From: Camarhynchus parvulus
Taxonomy: Eukaryota; Chordata; Aves; Passeriformes; Thraupidae
Assembly (NCBI RefSeq): GCF_901933205.1
Contig: NC_044572.1
Span: 73,343,465-73,407,464 of the forward strand
DNA: 64,000 nt
Direction of reading: 5' to 3'
Position numbers and translations under genes: made by a program. The notes beneath the pieces are model-generated. The model searched no databases and was not told the origin of the DNA. It saw only the letters and a program-made list of their open reading frames with translations. Position 1 is the first letter of the stretch; each line of letters starts with the position of its first letter. This document shows positions 23,001 through 34,430 of the stretch, piece after piece.

Positions 23001-25694
23001 GTTAGGCTGCCAACAGTAAAACCTAAATAAGCTCAGGAATTCTAAAGGCATTATCAGATGTCAGGCATTCTGTACTTAATTGAGCTCAAATCCTTATAAC
23101 ATTTAGACCAGCAGTGTATTCCAAACAGTAAAATATATCCCAATATTTAATTAATCCTGGATTTACTTAAGCAAATCCACTACATATGAAAAAAACGAAA
23201 ATCAGTAATTTGACCGCTGTGGGCTAAAAAGTATTTGATTGATTAAAACTTTTTTTTAACATGGTCTTTAACTCAAGTTTAATTAATATTACAGACTGCC
23301 TTTTATTCTGAAGCCCAAAAGAACCTCCTCTTTCTTTCTCAGATACAGCAGGATGATATCTTCAAAGATTTTACAAATGACAAACTTGTTGCAGGGTTAG
23401 TGGCACACTGCCACAGAAAAGCAACGTTAAGATGATGAGTATGAGACAGGCTGAGATACTTCTATGGTAAGAGTGAAAGAAAAAATACTTGTGGAGAATC
23501 AAGGATAAGCATGTTTTGTCTCAAACTTTCTAACTATTGTGACAGGAAAATTGTGATTGGAATAGACAGTCCTGCAGAGGTGGGGCAGTGCTGTTCTGAG
23601 CCAACTTCCTTTCCCACCCTAAGACTCATGCTCAACCATTGCCCCCGTCCTTACCTGACTCACTTCCTGAGGGCCTCTAAGGGGCTGGCTGTACATGCAT
23701 GAATTAAGTGGTTTGAAAATGTACTTTACCAGGTTAACTATAAAAAGAAGTGGATTAGTCCCATCTGCTATCTTTTTCCTCTCTTTCTTTGTCTCACTAC
23801 CCCAGTTCTGGAGCATCCATGAGGCAGGACTAAAGCAAGCTATAAAGACTGGTAAAGATCTTTCTTCCCTTTCTCCCTTTTCTGTCTTTATTTCCTCCCT
23901 CCCTTGCTTTGTCTGGGCAAAGTGCAGCTATAATACCTGCACACCGTATTGAGGTTTGTTTTGAAGATCTGGGGCTTTTTGAAGTCTGTTGTGATAATTA
24001 AGGGCTTGTTAGCCAGAACATTTGAGACTAAATAGGGTGCTAGAGTCCAGAGTTAAGACAATTGTACAGTAAAGCATAAGAACTCCCCAACACAGGACTG
24101 GTGTCTTTGCTCAGCCGGACAGGAATTTGTAAGGAACATGATGCTCCCTACTGGTTGGTTGTGACATGGAACAAAGTCAGCAGCACTGACCAAGGAAGGT
24201 GAATTGCTTTTTACATCTTTCCTTTTGTAATTGAGTTTGGGCTTCTAATGTCATCTAACTGCTTCTGACAACCTGCCAAAATGCAGATGACAAGTTCTTA
24301 CAATAAATTGCTACAGAAATCATTCTTCATCCACTCAGTTCAATGCCACAGTAATTTTTAGCGTATACTTTTAGAATATGCCCCTCTTACCTTTAAGTTT
24401 TCCTGAACAGCTGAGATAGCCTTAATCATTTCATTAAATAAATAAATAAGCAAGCCAAAGAAAAGACAAGAAAAAACAGCTTTTTCAAATCACAAATAGA
24501 TATGGAATTGAAAGATATGGACAAGTCACTGCCTACGACTCCTGATATTGTCTCTGTGTATTAAGAGTGCACAAAACACCTAGGAATCCTATTATTCACC
24601 TTACAACAAAAGAGAGTTATTCATGCTACATGTGCCATAGGCAATCCAAATAAAAGAAGTCCCGGCTGGAGAACTGTGTTTGAAATTACTGCACAGTAAT
24701 CAAGTAATTGCAGTGTCTACTACAGAGGCAATCTCCAGATGCTACTCTTAGCAGTAAACATCTCAAAATTCTCTCAGTTGGAGTCCAGTCCATTGCAAGG
24801 CTGATTATTCTTGTTTGTTCTCTTTGTTGTTCATTGATAAAGGAAATGCATCTGTTTTCATCCCTGATTTTGATACTGCTGCTCATCCAGTACTATCACA
24901 CTACAGGGAACTACAGAGATGAGAATTAGCACCTTCCAGTGATTTAGAATACTCTTCTTGGACTGGATAAATTTTGCATTAAGCAAAATGTTTCTTTCAA
25001 TACAGAATTCTTATTAAAAGAAGCATTTTTACACTTTTATAATGGTTTTTAAAACTGAAATATTTTCCTTCTGCCTTTTAATAATATGAGAGATTGATTT
25101 TAGTTGCAACTCACTGCTCCATACCTACATTTTGCTTGAAGTTTTTTAATTAGCCAACTTACTTATTCATACAAAGACTCACACCTTCAAAATGGTAGAA
25201 AAATAAGCTGGAGTACGGGACACATTCTATAATCCAGAATTTAAAATCATAATCCCCAAAGATACCTGTTATTTGTTTTCCTGAAATTTTGCTTGACTCA
25301 GACTTTTGTAATAGTAATAAATTTTTCTATTTATAGCTTCTATAATAAACACTGTATTGATGAAAAATATAAAATATTAAGGTGAGCTATCCAATCAACT
25401 ATGAACACTAACTAACTAAAAATCACACAAGGGACTTTTATCATCCTTCATGTTTCTACTCACAGCTAGCTGTTATGGCCTTTTTTCCCCCTCAAATCCT
25501 GTCATTCTTTCCTGTGTATTCACTACATGTTTTTTTTTTTTTTTTTACCTCAAGCAAGAGAGCAAGGGCTTCCACAGACAAATCAAAGATATTTTCCATG
25601 TCTGTTCATTTACTGCATAAATTGCAGCTTGCAGTGTACCTTTCAACTGAATCTTTTAATTTATTTTCACCTGTATTTTCAGCATGTGTTTAAT
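20032..25694. other. Long AT-rich stretch, no gene recognised
   Basis: It includes a T15 run near 20071-20085, a T15 run near 25532-25546, and the GC-richer patch at 22340-22620 listed separately. Open frames are short and unrecognisable. A pyrimidine-rich patch lies at 23755-23920. No RNA genes seen. Confidence 0.45.
22340..22620. other. Isolated GC-rich patch, unclassified
   Basis: A sharp local rise in G+C with CpGs (GGGCGCAACC, CTGCGCCAGTG, CAGCCGGAT, AAAGCGGGCAG) in otherwise AT-rich DNA. Overlapping open frames on both strands cover it, as expected for stop-poor GC-rich DNA. It could be a fragment of an LTR or other GC-rich repeat, or a small CpG-richer regulatory region. I do not recognise the family. 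Confidence 0.3.
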
Positions 25695-25990
25695 GAAACA
25701 CAGTGAGTGGGGCTGGAGAAGAAGCAGAAAGGCAATTAAAACACTGAAAGGATCAAAGCAGCTGCCATACAGGGGGACACTGAAAAGGTTCATACTTTTC
25801 AATCTGTGAATGAGAAGGCTGAGGGGAGATGGAGGCTGATGAAGTCATGAGTGCAATGGAAAAAGAGAGAGCAGAACTATCATCAAATCTCAATAAAACT
25901 ACTAAGAAAGTTTTTTAAAACAGATAAGTTTTTCTCAAAGCGCTGAGTAACTTTGTATTAGCAACTAGTCACACAGGAAACAGTAGAAGT
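25695..25990 (+). mobile_element. Old CR1-like LINE fragment (amniote type), sense
   Basis: GAGAAGGCTGAGGGGAGAT (about 25810) is followed by GAAGTCATGAGTGCAATGGA. Then come AAAACAGATAAGTTTTTCTC, AAAGCGCTGAGTAACTTTG and an AACAGTAGAAGT end. This follows the order of the old CR1 families shared by turtles, crocodiles and birds ('aaggaagtacttcttcacacaacgc..' region). Divergence is high and no frame survives. Limits are approximate. Confidence 0.5.
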
Positions 25991-27475
25991 AGATAGTACT
26001 GTGAGGTTTTAAAATACAAGACGAATTCAGGCACAATGGGTCTATTAAAATGTACTAAGTATAAAAGGCAACACTTGTGCGTCCTGGGGTGCCAGAGAGA
26101 AAATGCTGATCTGTTCATGTGGTCTAAACAAAATGAGAAAAAAGTCATGTATCGACTTTACATACATATCGACATTACATATCATGTACTTATTAATGAT
26201 ATGTAATTAACCAGCAATCACTGAGCAGTCAATCACAACAACAGATAAACCACAACACTGTATAACTACAAAATGCATTTACATTCCTTTCCTCAGAAAT
26301 TGAGACTAGATACATTTCTACTTCTCCTCAGCAAAACAGGCAACTAATTAAAGAAAATTCACAGCTGAATGTTTTAACTAGATTCTATACAAATTCTGTA
26401 TTGAGGAATCTGCACTGTCATAAGTTGTTTTTCAACCTGGCATACCAAAAGTGCATATTGAAGCTATCTAGATATCCATCTGATAAAGCAGTTATTTTGT
26501 GAGTTCTATTTGAGGTTTGGCATTCAGCTTTTTTTTGCAATGATGCATATTTGAAAATGCAAGTCATGAAGAGTTAAGATATATTTTATTAAAATTATTT
26601 CAAAAAAGGAACTCTAAATGGACTGCTTTAGCTTAGAAAGTCTAAACAATTAAAGGCAGTAAAAAGATGAAGAACTTATAAATGGTAACTGAAAATGTCT
26701 ATCTTCAAGTTGCAGAAAAGAATATACACAAGAGCTAATGCATATGACATGAAATAAAAAGTTACACAACTTCAAAGATATTGGTCCTATCTTCTTCTGA
26801 AATTTATTTTTTTTTCTTTTTCATTTTGCTTATATAAAGAAATTAATTTGGAATTTACAGTACTAGTTACTTTTTTATATTCACAATATGGAAACACAAT
26901 ATTTAAGCACAATATGAGAAGACACAAAATTGTGTTAGGAATGTATTCCAAAACAAGGAATAAGAATACACCAAAGTTAGCCTTAGACTAGGAAACAAGA
27001 CTAGAAATTGCAAAAGAAAAAACTAATTAGAAAAATATGATAAAGTGAAAAAACAGTTTTATTATGGTGTGATGAAAGTTAGAACTCACAGAAAACAATG
27101 AGTCTTGGATTTCAAATCTATTAAATCAATGTCACTGCTGCAAATGAAATCAATGCTTACATGGCAGGTTTATGTAAAGAAATAACCTTCTAGGTGTAAA
27201 AAAATTCTAAATTCCAAACTCACGTATAAGGCCTCCAATCTGATTTCATTTTTGTGACTGAAAACTTCAAATAAAAAAATTACTATGTCATAACAGCACC
27301 AATACAGAAAGAACATAAATTCCAGTTTGCACTTTCACATTTTAATGAACAAGATATGTTTCATAATTATTATTTAAATTAATGTTTACACTAAAAGAGC
27401 CCATTAGCTTGGAAAAAAGATACATAAACTGCAAACTTGCTCCCAAGCAGCTCTTCCAAAGCCTTTTCAGCTCTG
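25991..27475. other. AT-rich DNA, no gene; one long inverted repeat
   Basis: Unique-looking. The 12-bp inverted repeat at 26174-26207 is listed separately. A short ATCGAC-containing duplication (TATCGACTTTACAT then TATCGACATTACAT) lies just before and into it at 26152-26180. Confidence 0.5.
26174..26207. repeat. Perfect 12-bp inverted repeat, 10-nt loop
   Basis: ATTACATATCAT (26174-26185) pairs exactly with ATGATATGTAAT (26196-26207) around a 10-nt loop. The left arm overlaps the second copy of a TATCGAC.TTACAT duplication. This suggests the region has been rearranged locally. Confidence 0.8.
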
Positions 27476-27481
27476 CCAGAG
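27476..27481. repeat. Left target-site duplication CCAGAG
   Basis: Exact 6-bp copy of 28270-28275, flanking the solo LTR. Confidence 0.9.
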
Positions 27482-27614
27482 TGTTGCGGTGCGTGCGCGG
27501 GTTTTGTTTGTGTGAATTTCACTCAGTTTTGTGTAAAGTTAGTTATCTTATTTTTATAAGGTTTAAAATGGCGTTTTCAGGCTCAGTTTTCAGGGCTCCC
27601 TCCCCCTTCTACCC

Positions 27615-27632
27615 TTGACAGATAACTGTCAA
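27615..27632. promoter_or_regulatory. Inverted TGACAG/CTGTCA pair around GATAA in LTR U3
   Basis: TTGACAG and CTGTCAA form a 7-bp perfect inverted repeat with the loop ATAA, creating AGATAA in the centre. TGACAG is the MEIS/TGIF-type homeodomain word and AGATAA is a GATA-factor word. Binding is inference. Confidence 0.3.
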
Positions 27633-27892
27633 TCATATATCGCCATGGCAATTCCCGCCTTTTTGTTTCAATTTTTATGTCTATCTAAGTGCCCCCTCCC
27701 TAATTACATTATAATGAAGTCTTCTCCTCCCCCGTTCCCCTGGCAACCCCCCTGCCCATCACTCTCTGCCCCTTCCCCGTCCCTAGAAGGTTCTCCCAGG
27801 GACAGAGGGGGATTGGGTCAGGGTGGGAGCCGCTCCCAAGTTGTATTATGATTTGTCAGCCGGGTTTGTCTTTCAGTGTAATGTTCCTTGTC

Positions 27893-27936
27893 ATTGGTTG
27901 TGTGTGATTCCCCCCCCCCCCGGGGTTCCTATAACT
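27893..27936 (+). promoter_or_regulatory. Core promoter of the solo LTR (CCAAT and TATA-like)
   Basis: An inverted CCAAT box, ATTGG at 27893-27897, lies about 33 bp upstream of TATAACT at 27930-27936. The spacing fits a polymerase II LTR promoter with a start near 27960. The 12-C run between them could impair polymerase fidelity and vary in length. No downstream gene in this window can be linked to it. Confidence 0.6.
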
Positions 27937-28008
27937 GCCCCAGCCGAGGGGCGGGGAATTGGGCAGTTTTCTGCACACCCCCTCCCGCTCGCACCTGTTG
28001 TCCCCTCC

Positions 28009-28014
28009 AATAAA
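28009..28014 (+). terminator. LTR poly(A) signal AATAAA
   Basis: Canonical AATAAA about 75 bp downstream of the TATA-like box, followed by a CTGCAGG likely cleavage area near 28025-28031. It defines the R region of the solo LTR. Confidence 0.7.
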
Positions 28015-28269
28015 CCCTCCCCCGCTGCAGGAGACTGCCTGCCTCACGTCTCTTCATTGCTCCGCCTGAACTAGTTGCTGCCGTGGGACTGTTTGCCTTC
28101 GCTGGGTCGCCGTCCCGTGCCTCGACGCAGGGAGGACCCAGGCAGCTGGCTGATCGCCCTGCTCGTTGCAGAGGCTATATCAGCTGGCCCATTAGGCTGC
28201 CGGCTGCTCACCTTTTCTCTCCCGCTCTGCTGTGGGAGCTGCCGGGCTGTCCTTTTACGAGCAACCGCA

Positions 28270-28275
28270 CCAGAG
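28270..28275. repeat. Right target-site duplication CCAGAG
   Basis: Exact partner of 27476-27481. Confidence 0.9.
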
Positions 28276-30542
28276 ATTATAGCCTATTAGAAAGACCTGT
28301 CAATCTTGCAAGTCTTGATGTTTCAGCCACTTACAAATAATAAAATGCTGTAAAATTGCTTTTGTCTCTTGATACTTCATTATTCTTCTGAGCAACTCCG
28401 CTCTCCACTTCCCTATTTCTCTGCTACCCTCCCCTCCATTATCCCCTCACGTGGCCTCCCTTTCCCTCCCTTTTCCTGTCCCCTCTACATTATTTTTGCA
28501 CAAGATACAGCCAAAAAAGTTCATTTGGAGGAAATGGGACTGTCCATAACACAGTGGTTGCAAAAGAACACATATGTTTAGTGCACCCTCGGAGCATTAT
28601 ACACCCTACAAAACTCAAGTACCTCCCAAACCTAGGTGGAAATATATTTTTTAATATATTTGTGTTTTTGTGAATGTTTAGGGTATTGTTCCCTCCAAAA
28701 GCTGAATCTGTCCTGTGTTCAAGAGAAACTTGATTAATTTTGACATATATACTCTCTAACCGTAGAAGGAAATCCAAGTGTTAAATGTTTTACTATCTTA
28801 TGGCTTTGCTAGATTGCAAAAGGAAATCTAACAGCTGAAAAAAGGATTCTGATTCTCAATGGCATAGGTAGCAGCTGGTTCAAGGCCCCTGAAAATTCTG
28901 AAATCCTGTCATTAAGGAGAAAAGTAGATCTGACCTCCTGTTTTCTTTCTATATAGTACAATGTAGATCTTTGTAATACATGCATGCCTACTAGCAATTT
29001 TATTTACTTAATGTTGGAAGTAGACTGAATGATGGGGAAGTTTGATTGTGAGATTAAATTGCTTTAAAAATATTGTATTTTCAGATGTAAGTAGTGTTAA
29101 ATAACACTAGTAGGATGTTGAGAGCTAGGAATAAAATGGAATTAGTTAGGTTTGTATGCCCAAACTAAGCCTTATATTTACTTCAGAGGATCACTGTTTC
29201 ACAGGGGAAAGCAGAAAAGGAGAGCCTGTGCTCACGGATCAATTACAGACATTACAAACTCCTCCCCTCCCCCCCGGCAAAAAAAAAAAAAAGAAAGAAA
29301 ACCCCAATAAATTTGTAAAATAATCAGATTTAGATAAATTCAAGAATTATACTGATACTGTAGATGTGTAGATGTTTCTGTATGCAGGAGGAACTCGTTC
29401 CTCCCAAAGTGGAAGATGATGGCCAGCAAACAGGTAATTCTTTGGAGACTGATAACTGAATAACTGCATCTCCCTCTGTCCTATAGACAGTTATTTATCA
29501 CAGAGGGATAAAGCATGAGGAAAAAGATACAGGAGCAGGAAATGGATGTGCTGTCCCATACCAAAGTCCAGTGTATGTCTGTAAGCATGTGGGGATCCCA
29601 GGGTTCAGTCATTTTGCCATCACCACTCCAGTCCCTTGTGAGTGACTTTGAGAGAGAACACAGAAAACAGTAGTGCCAGGACCAGCCTCTCCTGAGCTCA
29701 CAGAGAAAGTCCTGGAGGCCTCACCTCCTGCCTTAGCTCCAGAAGTGGCATTAAACAAGCATCTCCAAAGGAAAGCAGATGCCAGAATTAAGCAAGAAAG
29801 CAAATGTCCTCTTGCACAACATCAGATGTGTTTGCCCCAGTTAGCACTGGCACATAACACTCTAGTGACATGTATTTTGAGGAAAAAAGTTTTCTCTGCT
29901 ATTTCCCTTAGCCTAAACGGTGGCCCTACTGCTAAATATTGCTGCCAGAGTAACTTGCCCATTACTCATTACTCATTACCCATTACTCATCTGAAATTTG
30001 AGTCTCTTCAAGACTGAGATTCACAACACAAATAAAACCTGTCTTGTGGAAAGAGTAAAATGACATCTGTCATGTCACAGCTGGCTCATTGCACATACCC
30101 AGCTGCTTGTACAGCTGAGAATCTGTCTTGACTGATGTGGCCCTTGCAATGAAAGAGTTGAAATGCAGGCTTGTTAAACAGGCTTCCAAGCTAACAGAGA
30201 AACTTAAATAACAATTTGTTATATTTATTTTATGATCTCATGATTTACAACTTTATTTCAGGACTTTGGATATTTCAGAGGGCTCAGCTTACTCTGGGGC
30301 AATATCGTGGTAGTCAGGGTTGCCAGGTCTTTCTATCCTGGAGTTTCAAAGAAATGAAAGGCACAAATTCAAATTCAGGGACAGGAAGGATGTGGATGTG
30401 AGAGGCAGAGAAGGAAAAAGGGTGCACAAATCTTCTTTTTCCACATTTTCTGAATTTTCATAGTCATTAAATACCTGCTAACTTCAGCAATGTAAGCAGG
30501 AAGGTTTAGGAAGGAAAAATATTCAAAGTCAGTTCAGAAGTT
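28276..30542. other. Non-coding DNA after the LTR; pyrimidine tract and simple repeats
   Basis: A C/T-rich stretch lies at about 28380-28490. An AT hairpin AAATATATT/AATATATTT with TTTT loop is at 28640-28661. C7 then A14 runs are near 29267-29294. A CATTACT array is at 29958-29990. No gene is recognised; a 114-codon frame at 29673-30017 has no known domain. Confidence 0.45.
29958..29990 (+). repeat. (CATTACT)n-like 7-bp tandem repeat
   Basis: About four and a half copies of CATTACT/CATTACC in tandem. Short minisatellite-like slippage product. Confidence 0.85.
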
Positions 30543-30640
30543 TGAGCAACCTTGTCTAGTGGATGGTCAACGGCAGAGGGATTGGAACTAGATGATATTT
30601 TAGGTCCCTTCCAACCCAAACCATTCTATGAGTCTATGAA
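30543..30640 (+). mobile_element. CR1 LINE 3' tail, sense, very short
   Basis: It shows TGAGCAACCTTGTCTAGTGG, then GGATTGGAACTAGATGAT, GGTCCCTTCCAACCCAAACC and the tail ATTCTATGAGTCTATGAA. This is an almost consensus CR1 terminus of about 100 bp, a strongly 5'-truncated insertion and one of the less diverged CR1 copies here. Confidence 0.93.
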
Positions 30641-31304
30641 AAGAATGGTAATAACCATAACTCACGTCTGGATGGTTTCATTTCCTCTTCTTAATTTTTT
30701 TTCCCTAAGTTTGCACAGGAATGGCAGAGAAGAGGGGTTTTTCCTAAGATGAGTGTCTAAAAAAGCAACTACAAAAGAGCAATGGCTTCCTTACTATGTA
30801 CACCACAGGGATCATATGTTTTGCATTCACAGGGTCCAAAATAGTATGTTCAGACTTCACCTGCAAGGATGATATTGATGATCAACAGATTTGCTCAAGA
30901 AATGGCACCTGGTACTTGCACTTCAGGTGCTTACAACATGGCTTCCACTTGACTACCTTGGGAAGGCATCTGGGATACCTGTAAGTAGCTTCCCAGGATA
31001 CAGGAAGGGATTTTTCACTTCTGCTGCAGTGTGGTGGGGGAGTTGAAGGGCTCCAGGGGGGTCCTTGTTGTGTTTAGGGTGCTCAGGGTCAGCACTGCAG
31101 AGCACAACTAGCAGCTACAGGTGCTAGACAGGGGCCTGGGAGGATGGGTGGAAGGAGACACCCTATAGCACAGAAATTGTGTCATCTGGAGGGAGTGGAA
31201 TGGCTTTGTGAGCCACTTCTTCACTCAGAGGGGTTCCTATGCCCCTTTTCTTGGAAGAAAGCACAGATTTTCAGCTTTTCACCAAAAAAATTCCGTTAAG
31301 TGAT
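30641..31304. other. Unclassified DNA before the tandem array
   Basis: 30990-31260 is G-richer than its surroundings, with GGTGGGGGAG and CCAGGGGGGTCC words. A 62-codon frame at 30796-30984 ends next to CTGTAAGTAG, which resembles a splice donor, but the peptide is unfamiliar. No gene is called. Confidence 0.4.
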
Positions 31305-31850
31305 TTAGAGGGGAAAGAGATGATGCTTTGAGAAGAAAAGTTGAAGTAATTTGTAGGTGACAAAATGAGCATTTTTGAGGGAAAAACTAAGATATATTAG
31401 AGATTTCATAGGTCACATTTCAGGGGGAAGATGAGGTAAATTAGAGGGGGAATGAGCTTACTGAGGAAAAAACTGAGGACACTTGGAACAAAATTAGTTT
31501 TTTGAAGAAAGAGGTGATGGAATTTAAAGGGAACAGGGGTAACATTTTGGAGTGGAAATCTGAGGTACTCATAACAAAATGAGCTTTTTTTGAGGGGAGG
31601 AAATATGAAGTAATGTAAAAGAGTGAAAAGATTTTAGAAAAAGTTTTAGAGTATTTTATAGGGGACATGCTGTGGAGGTGAAACCTGAGAGGGCACAGTT
31701 TTCGAGGAACATGCGTGGTACATCAGAACATATGTGGTAAGAATTCTCTCAGGGAAGAGAGCTGTCACTAATAAGAGTAGTGTGGAAGTTACTGATCAGG
31801 AATAAGGTGAGAATTTTTGAGAGTGAAAGCTAGGATACATCAGGGAATAC
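31305..31850 (+). repeat. Degenerate purine-rich tandem array, period about 40-45 bp
   Basis: About a dozen diverged units follow one another. Each has a GAGGGGAAAA-like start, a CTGAGGTA-like middle, an ATTAGAG..GA piece and an AAAATGAGCTTTTT-like end. Clear examples are GACAAAATGAGCATTTTTGA (31361), GGGGGAATGAGCTTACTGAG (31445) and ACAAAATGAGCTTTTTTTGA (31574). Intervening units such as GGAAATCTGAGGTAC (31554) and GAAACCTGAGAGGGC (31680) keep the same order. Unit length drifts and later units blur. I do not recognise a family. It is not coding. Confidence 0.65.
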
Positions 31851-34430
31851 ACTAACAGTGATGTGGAAAGGAGGAAGCTTTAAGGAGACCATGCTGAACA
31901 ATCTGTCTCTGTGAGGTCATTCTGGCTCTAGGGTACCGAAGGGTATTCAGTAAAATGCATTTTCAGACTCTGTTCCGTATGTACCAGCCTTCCTACCCCA
32001 CTTGGCTGTAGCACATGCCAATCAAAGGGCACTGTACTTGTTATTTTTATCCTTGCAACAGCTGTTGCAGTTCTTGCAGTGGTGAGGCAATTGAGTGTTT
32101 GACTGAGGACTACCACGAGGAAACTCAAGGATCGTAATTTTTTGTCCTCAAACTCTCTTCAGACTCAAGTCTGAACTCCAGATAGGGGTCTGATGATGTT
32201 GCAGAGTACAGAACAGGTCTTGTGGTGCTGCAGGCCCAGTGGAGGGAGGGAAAGAGGGAAGGAGGTTTCAAGTCTAAGTTTGGTGATACTGCACTTTGCT
32301 AGGCATAAGCTGAAAAAGTCAGGATGTGGGTCTGCAGGTGAGTTCAGCGCCATAGGGCTGAAATAGGGGGCTGGGCTCTGAGCAGGATAGGAAGAGCCTT
32401 GTGGGGGGCTTAAATATAGTCCCATGTCATGGGACCAGCATGAAAAGATATGGATTTCCCCGTGCAAGATGCTGTTGAAGATTAATTTCAAGAAAATACA
32501 AAGTGCATTCTTGGGATTGGAGCTTGGATATGTAAAAGCTGAATGACAAGAATATACAATCAAGAATAATTTGGTTTTTACCTCTGAATTTAATATCAGC
32601 ACCCACTGAAAATTAATTAACACTTGGATGTAACTAGAAATTTCAATCTTTGAATTTAATCAGAACTTCAATAGAGAAAAGTGATCTGAATACATATGAA
32701 AATTTGAGAAAATTGAAACAAAGTATACATTAATGAAAATTGAAAATTAAATGTTGATGTGAATGAAGGCATTTTGTGACCTCAGACTGCCATATTTGTG
32801 TGTCTAGTTTTGCTTTTAGATATCACAAGCAACTTTTCACAGGAGGCAGTTGCATCTCACTAGCTCAAAAAGGAATTAGCAATGCAACTTGCAAAAAAAG
32901 TGACTCGGTGTACATTGGGAATACAGCACTTTAGACACTTAAAACAATGGGATAGCATCAACTGGCAGAGAATGAAGTACTTCTTCAAAAGTCAATACAA
33001 ATATTAAAGTATAAAAAATTCTTAGGTCTATATGGAATAGTTACATCAGTTTATGCAGTTTATTGTGATTTACTGCTACAAGCTGCTGCATGGTTTTCAG
33101 TTTGTAAAAGAGGGAGATGTAAAATATGTGTTTGGCTTTTTAAAGACTACATAACTTTGGTACTGGCAAACAATTTTGATTGAATAAGATGAGGTGTAGG
33201 TCCCCACATTAACTTTTTATACTGTTATGATTATTTTGTTCTCTCACACTGGTTATAATCACTTTCCTTAAGGACCGCAAATGCTGCACCACCCATTTCA
33301 AGTGGGATTCAGCAACATCAGTTTCACTTTTTCTTCACTGAATAAACATCAAATTTGGGCCTTATTACTCTGACTTATGTCTCTTGATCTTTCAAATACG
33401 TGAGGGCAGCTGACAGATCCATCTACACAGGACCTATAGAAGACCAGCGGCTCTCAAGAACAGGTAATGCAGGTGCAGAGGGATAAGCTAGCTTAGTTGA
33501 AATAGCATCAGACTTTCGTGTCTAGACAACTGAAGATCGTGACATTCTAACCAAAAATGGTTCCCATTCCTGTTACTCTTGTCTTTTGTCACTATTTAAT
33601 GAACAAAGGGGAAAAAAAGTCTATTGCTTTCTGCAATTATAATAATCTTCTCATTTTTCTTCAGGTGCTGTTTTCATCTTGGGCCCCATAAAAATAATGT
33701 TCAGTTGTAAAGAAGGAAAAAAGATGATCTTTGAAAAACACATGATCATTTAATAACAACTAAAGCTTTGGACTACCATAAGGGAAAGGCAATAGATTGG
33801 AATGATTCATCATACCAAATTTTTTCAGTAATGATTTAACTTCTTCTGTGTCTCAAGAGAAAAATCTGAGACTGTATTTATCCTGAGTTTTAAGTCAAAC
33901 AGAAGTAAATTAGTTTTTAATATAAAATTAATATTTCTCTGTCTGATGAGGCACTCCTAGAAATCCACTGCATTAAATATTTTCAATCTGACTTTCTCTA
34001 AAATACTCCTGGGAATGTGTACAGAGTATCCCTTATTCATGCAGAAATTAAGTAGAAAATAAGCAGCAAGAACTTCAGCATAATAATCTTTGCAGAAAGA
34101 GAGTCAGCAGCTCTTGAAAGCAATCCTGACACTTTCTTTCTGATGTACAACATTTTGGTCCCAACCCTATAGTGGGCTTCTGCTATCTGACATGGGGGTC
34201 TCCCCTTCTTCTGTGCTGAAAAATGTCAAAAAAGACTGTCAGGTATCAAAAGGGAAATCCAGCACTTGGGGAAAGAAAAGCTGGGCCCCTCGCAGGTGCA
34301 CTATTGCTGCTTTTGTTGGGCTTAGGGAGGCCCATCTGAATTGCTTGCATCCACCTTGCTGTACTATGCATCACTCTTAGTGACTCTAGTGCCACTAGTG
34401 AAACAAAGGTAATTTTAGTGCTGCTTAGTA
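31851..34430. other. Non-coding DNA, no gene recognised
   Basis: A G-richer patch lies at 32160-32430, covered by a 152-codon minus-strand frame (32165-32623) without a known domain. The remainder is AT-rich. 34168-34380 is again slightly GC-richer, with a 62-codon frame of no recognisable product. Confidence 0.4.

Larger units (their letters stand above)
27482..28269 (+). mobile_element. Solo LTR of an ERVK-like (class II) endogenous retrovirus, 788 bp
   Basis: The element begins TGTTGCGGTGCGTGCG and ends GAGCAACCGCA. Its TG..CA termini sit exactly between two CCAGAG copies, giving a 6-bp target duplication as is typical of class II (beta-like) retroviruses. Inside are an inverted CCAAT box (ATTGG, 27893-27897), a C12 run (27910-27921), a TATA-like TATAACT (27930-27936), a GC box GGGGCGGGG (27948-27956) and AATAAA (28009-28014). 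This suggests U3 27482-about 27960, R to about 28030 and U5 to 28269. There is no primer-binding site or coding sequence after it, so recombination between two LTRs probably removed the provirus. It is far richer in G+C and CpG than its surroundings. Several short frames inside are not genes. Family name unknown; the class comes from TSD length. Confidence 0.88.

Noticed and set aside
29958..29990. CATTACT array considered as a CRISPR or telomere-like repeat
   Set aside because: Units are 7 bp, without spacers and unlike TTAGGG. Simple tandem repeat.
32165..32623. 152-codon minus-strand frame
   Set aside because: Starts in AT-rich DNA and runs into a G-rich patch. No domain or supporting signals.
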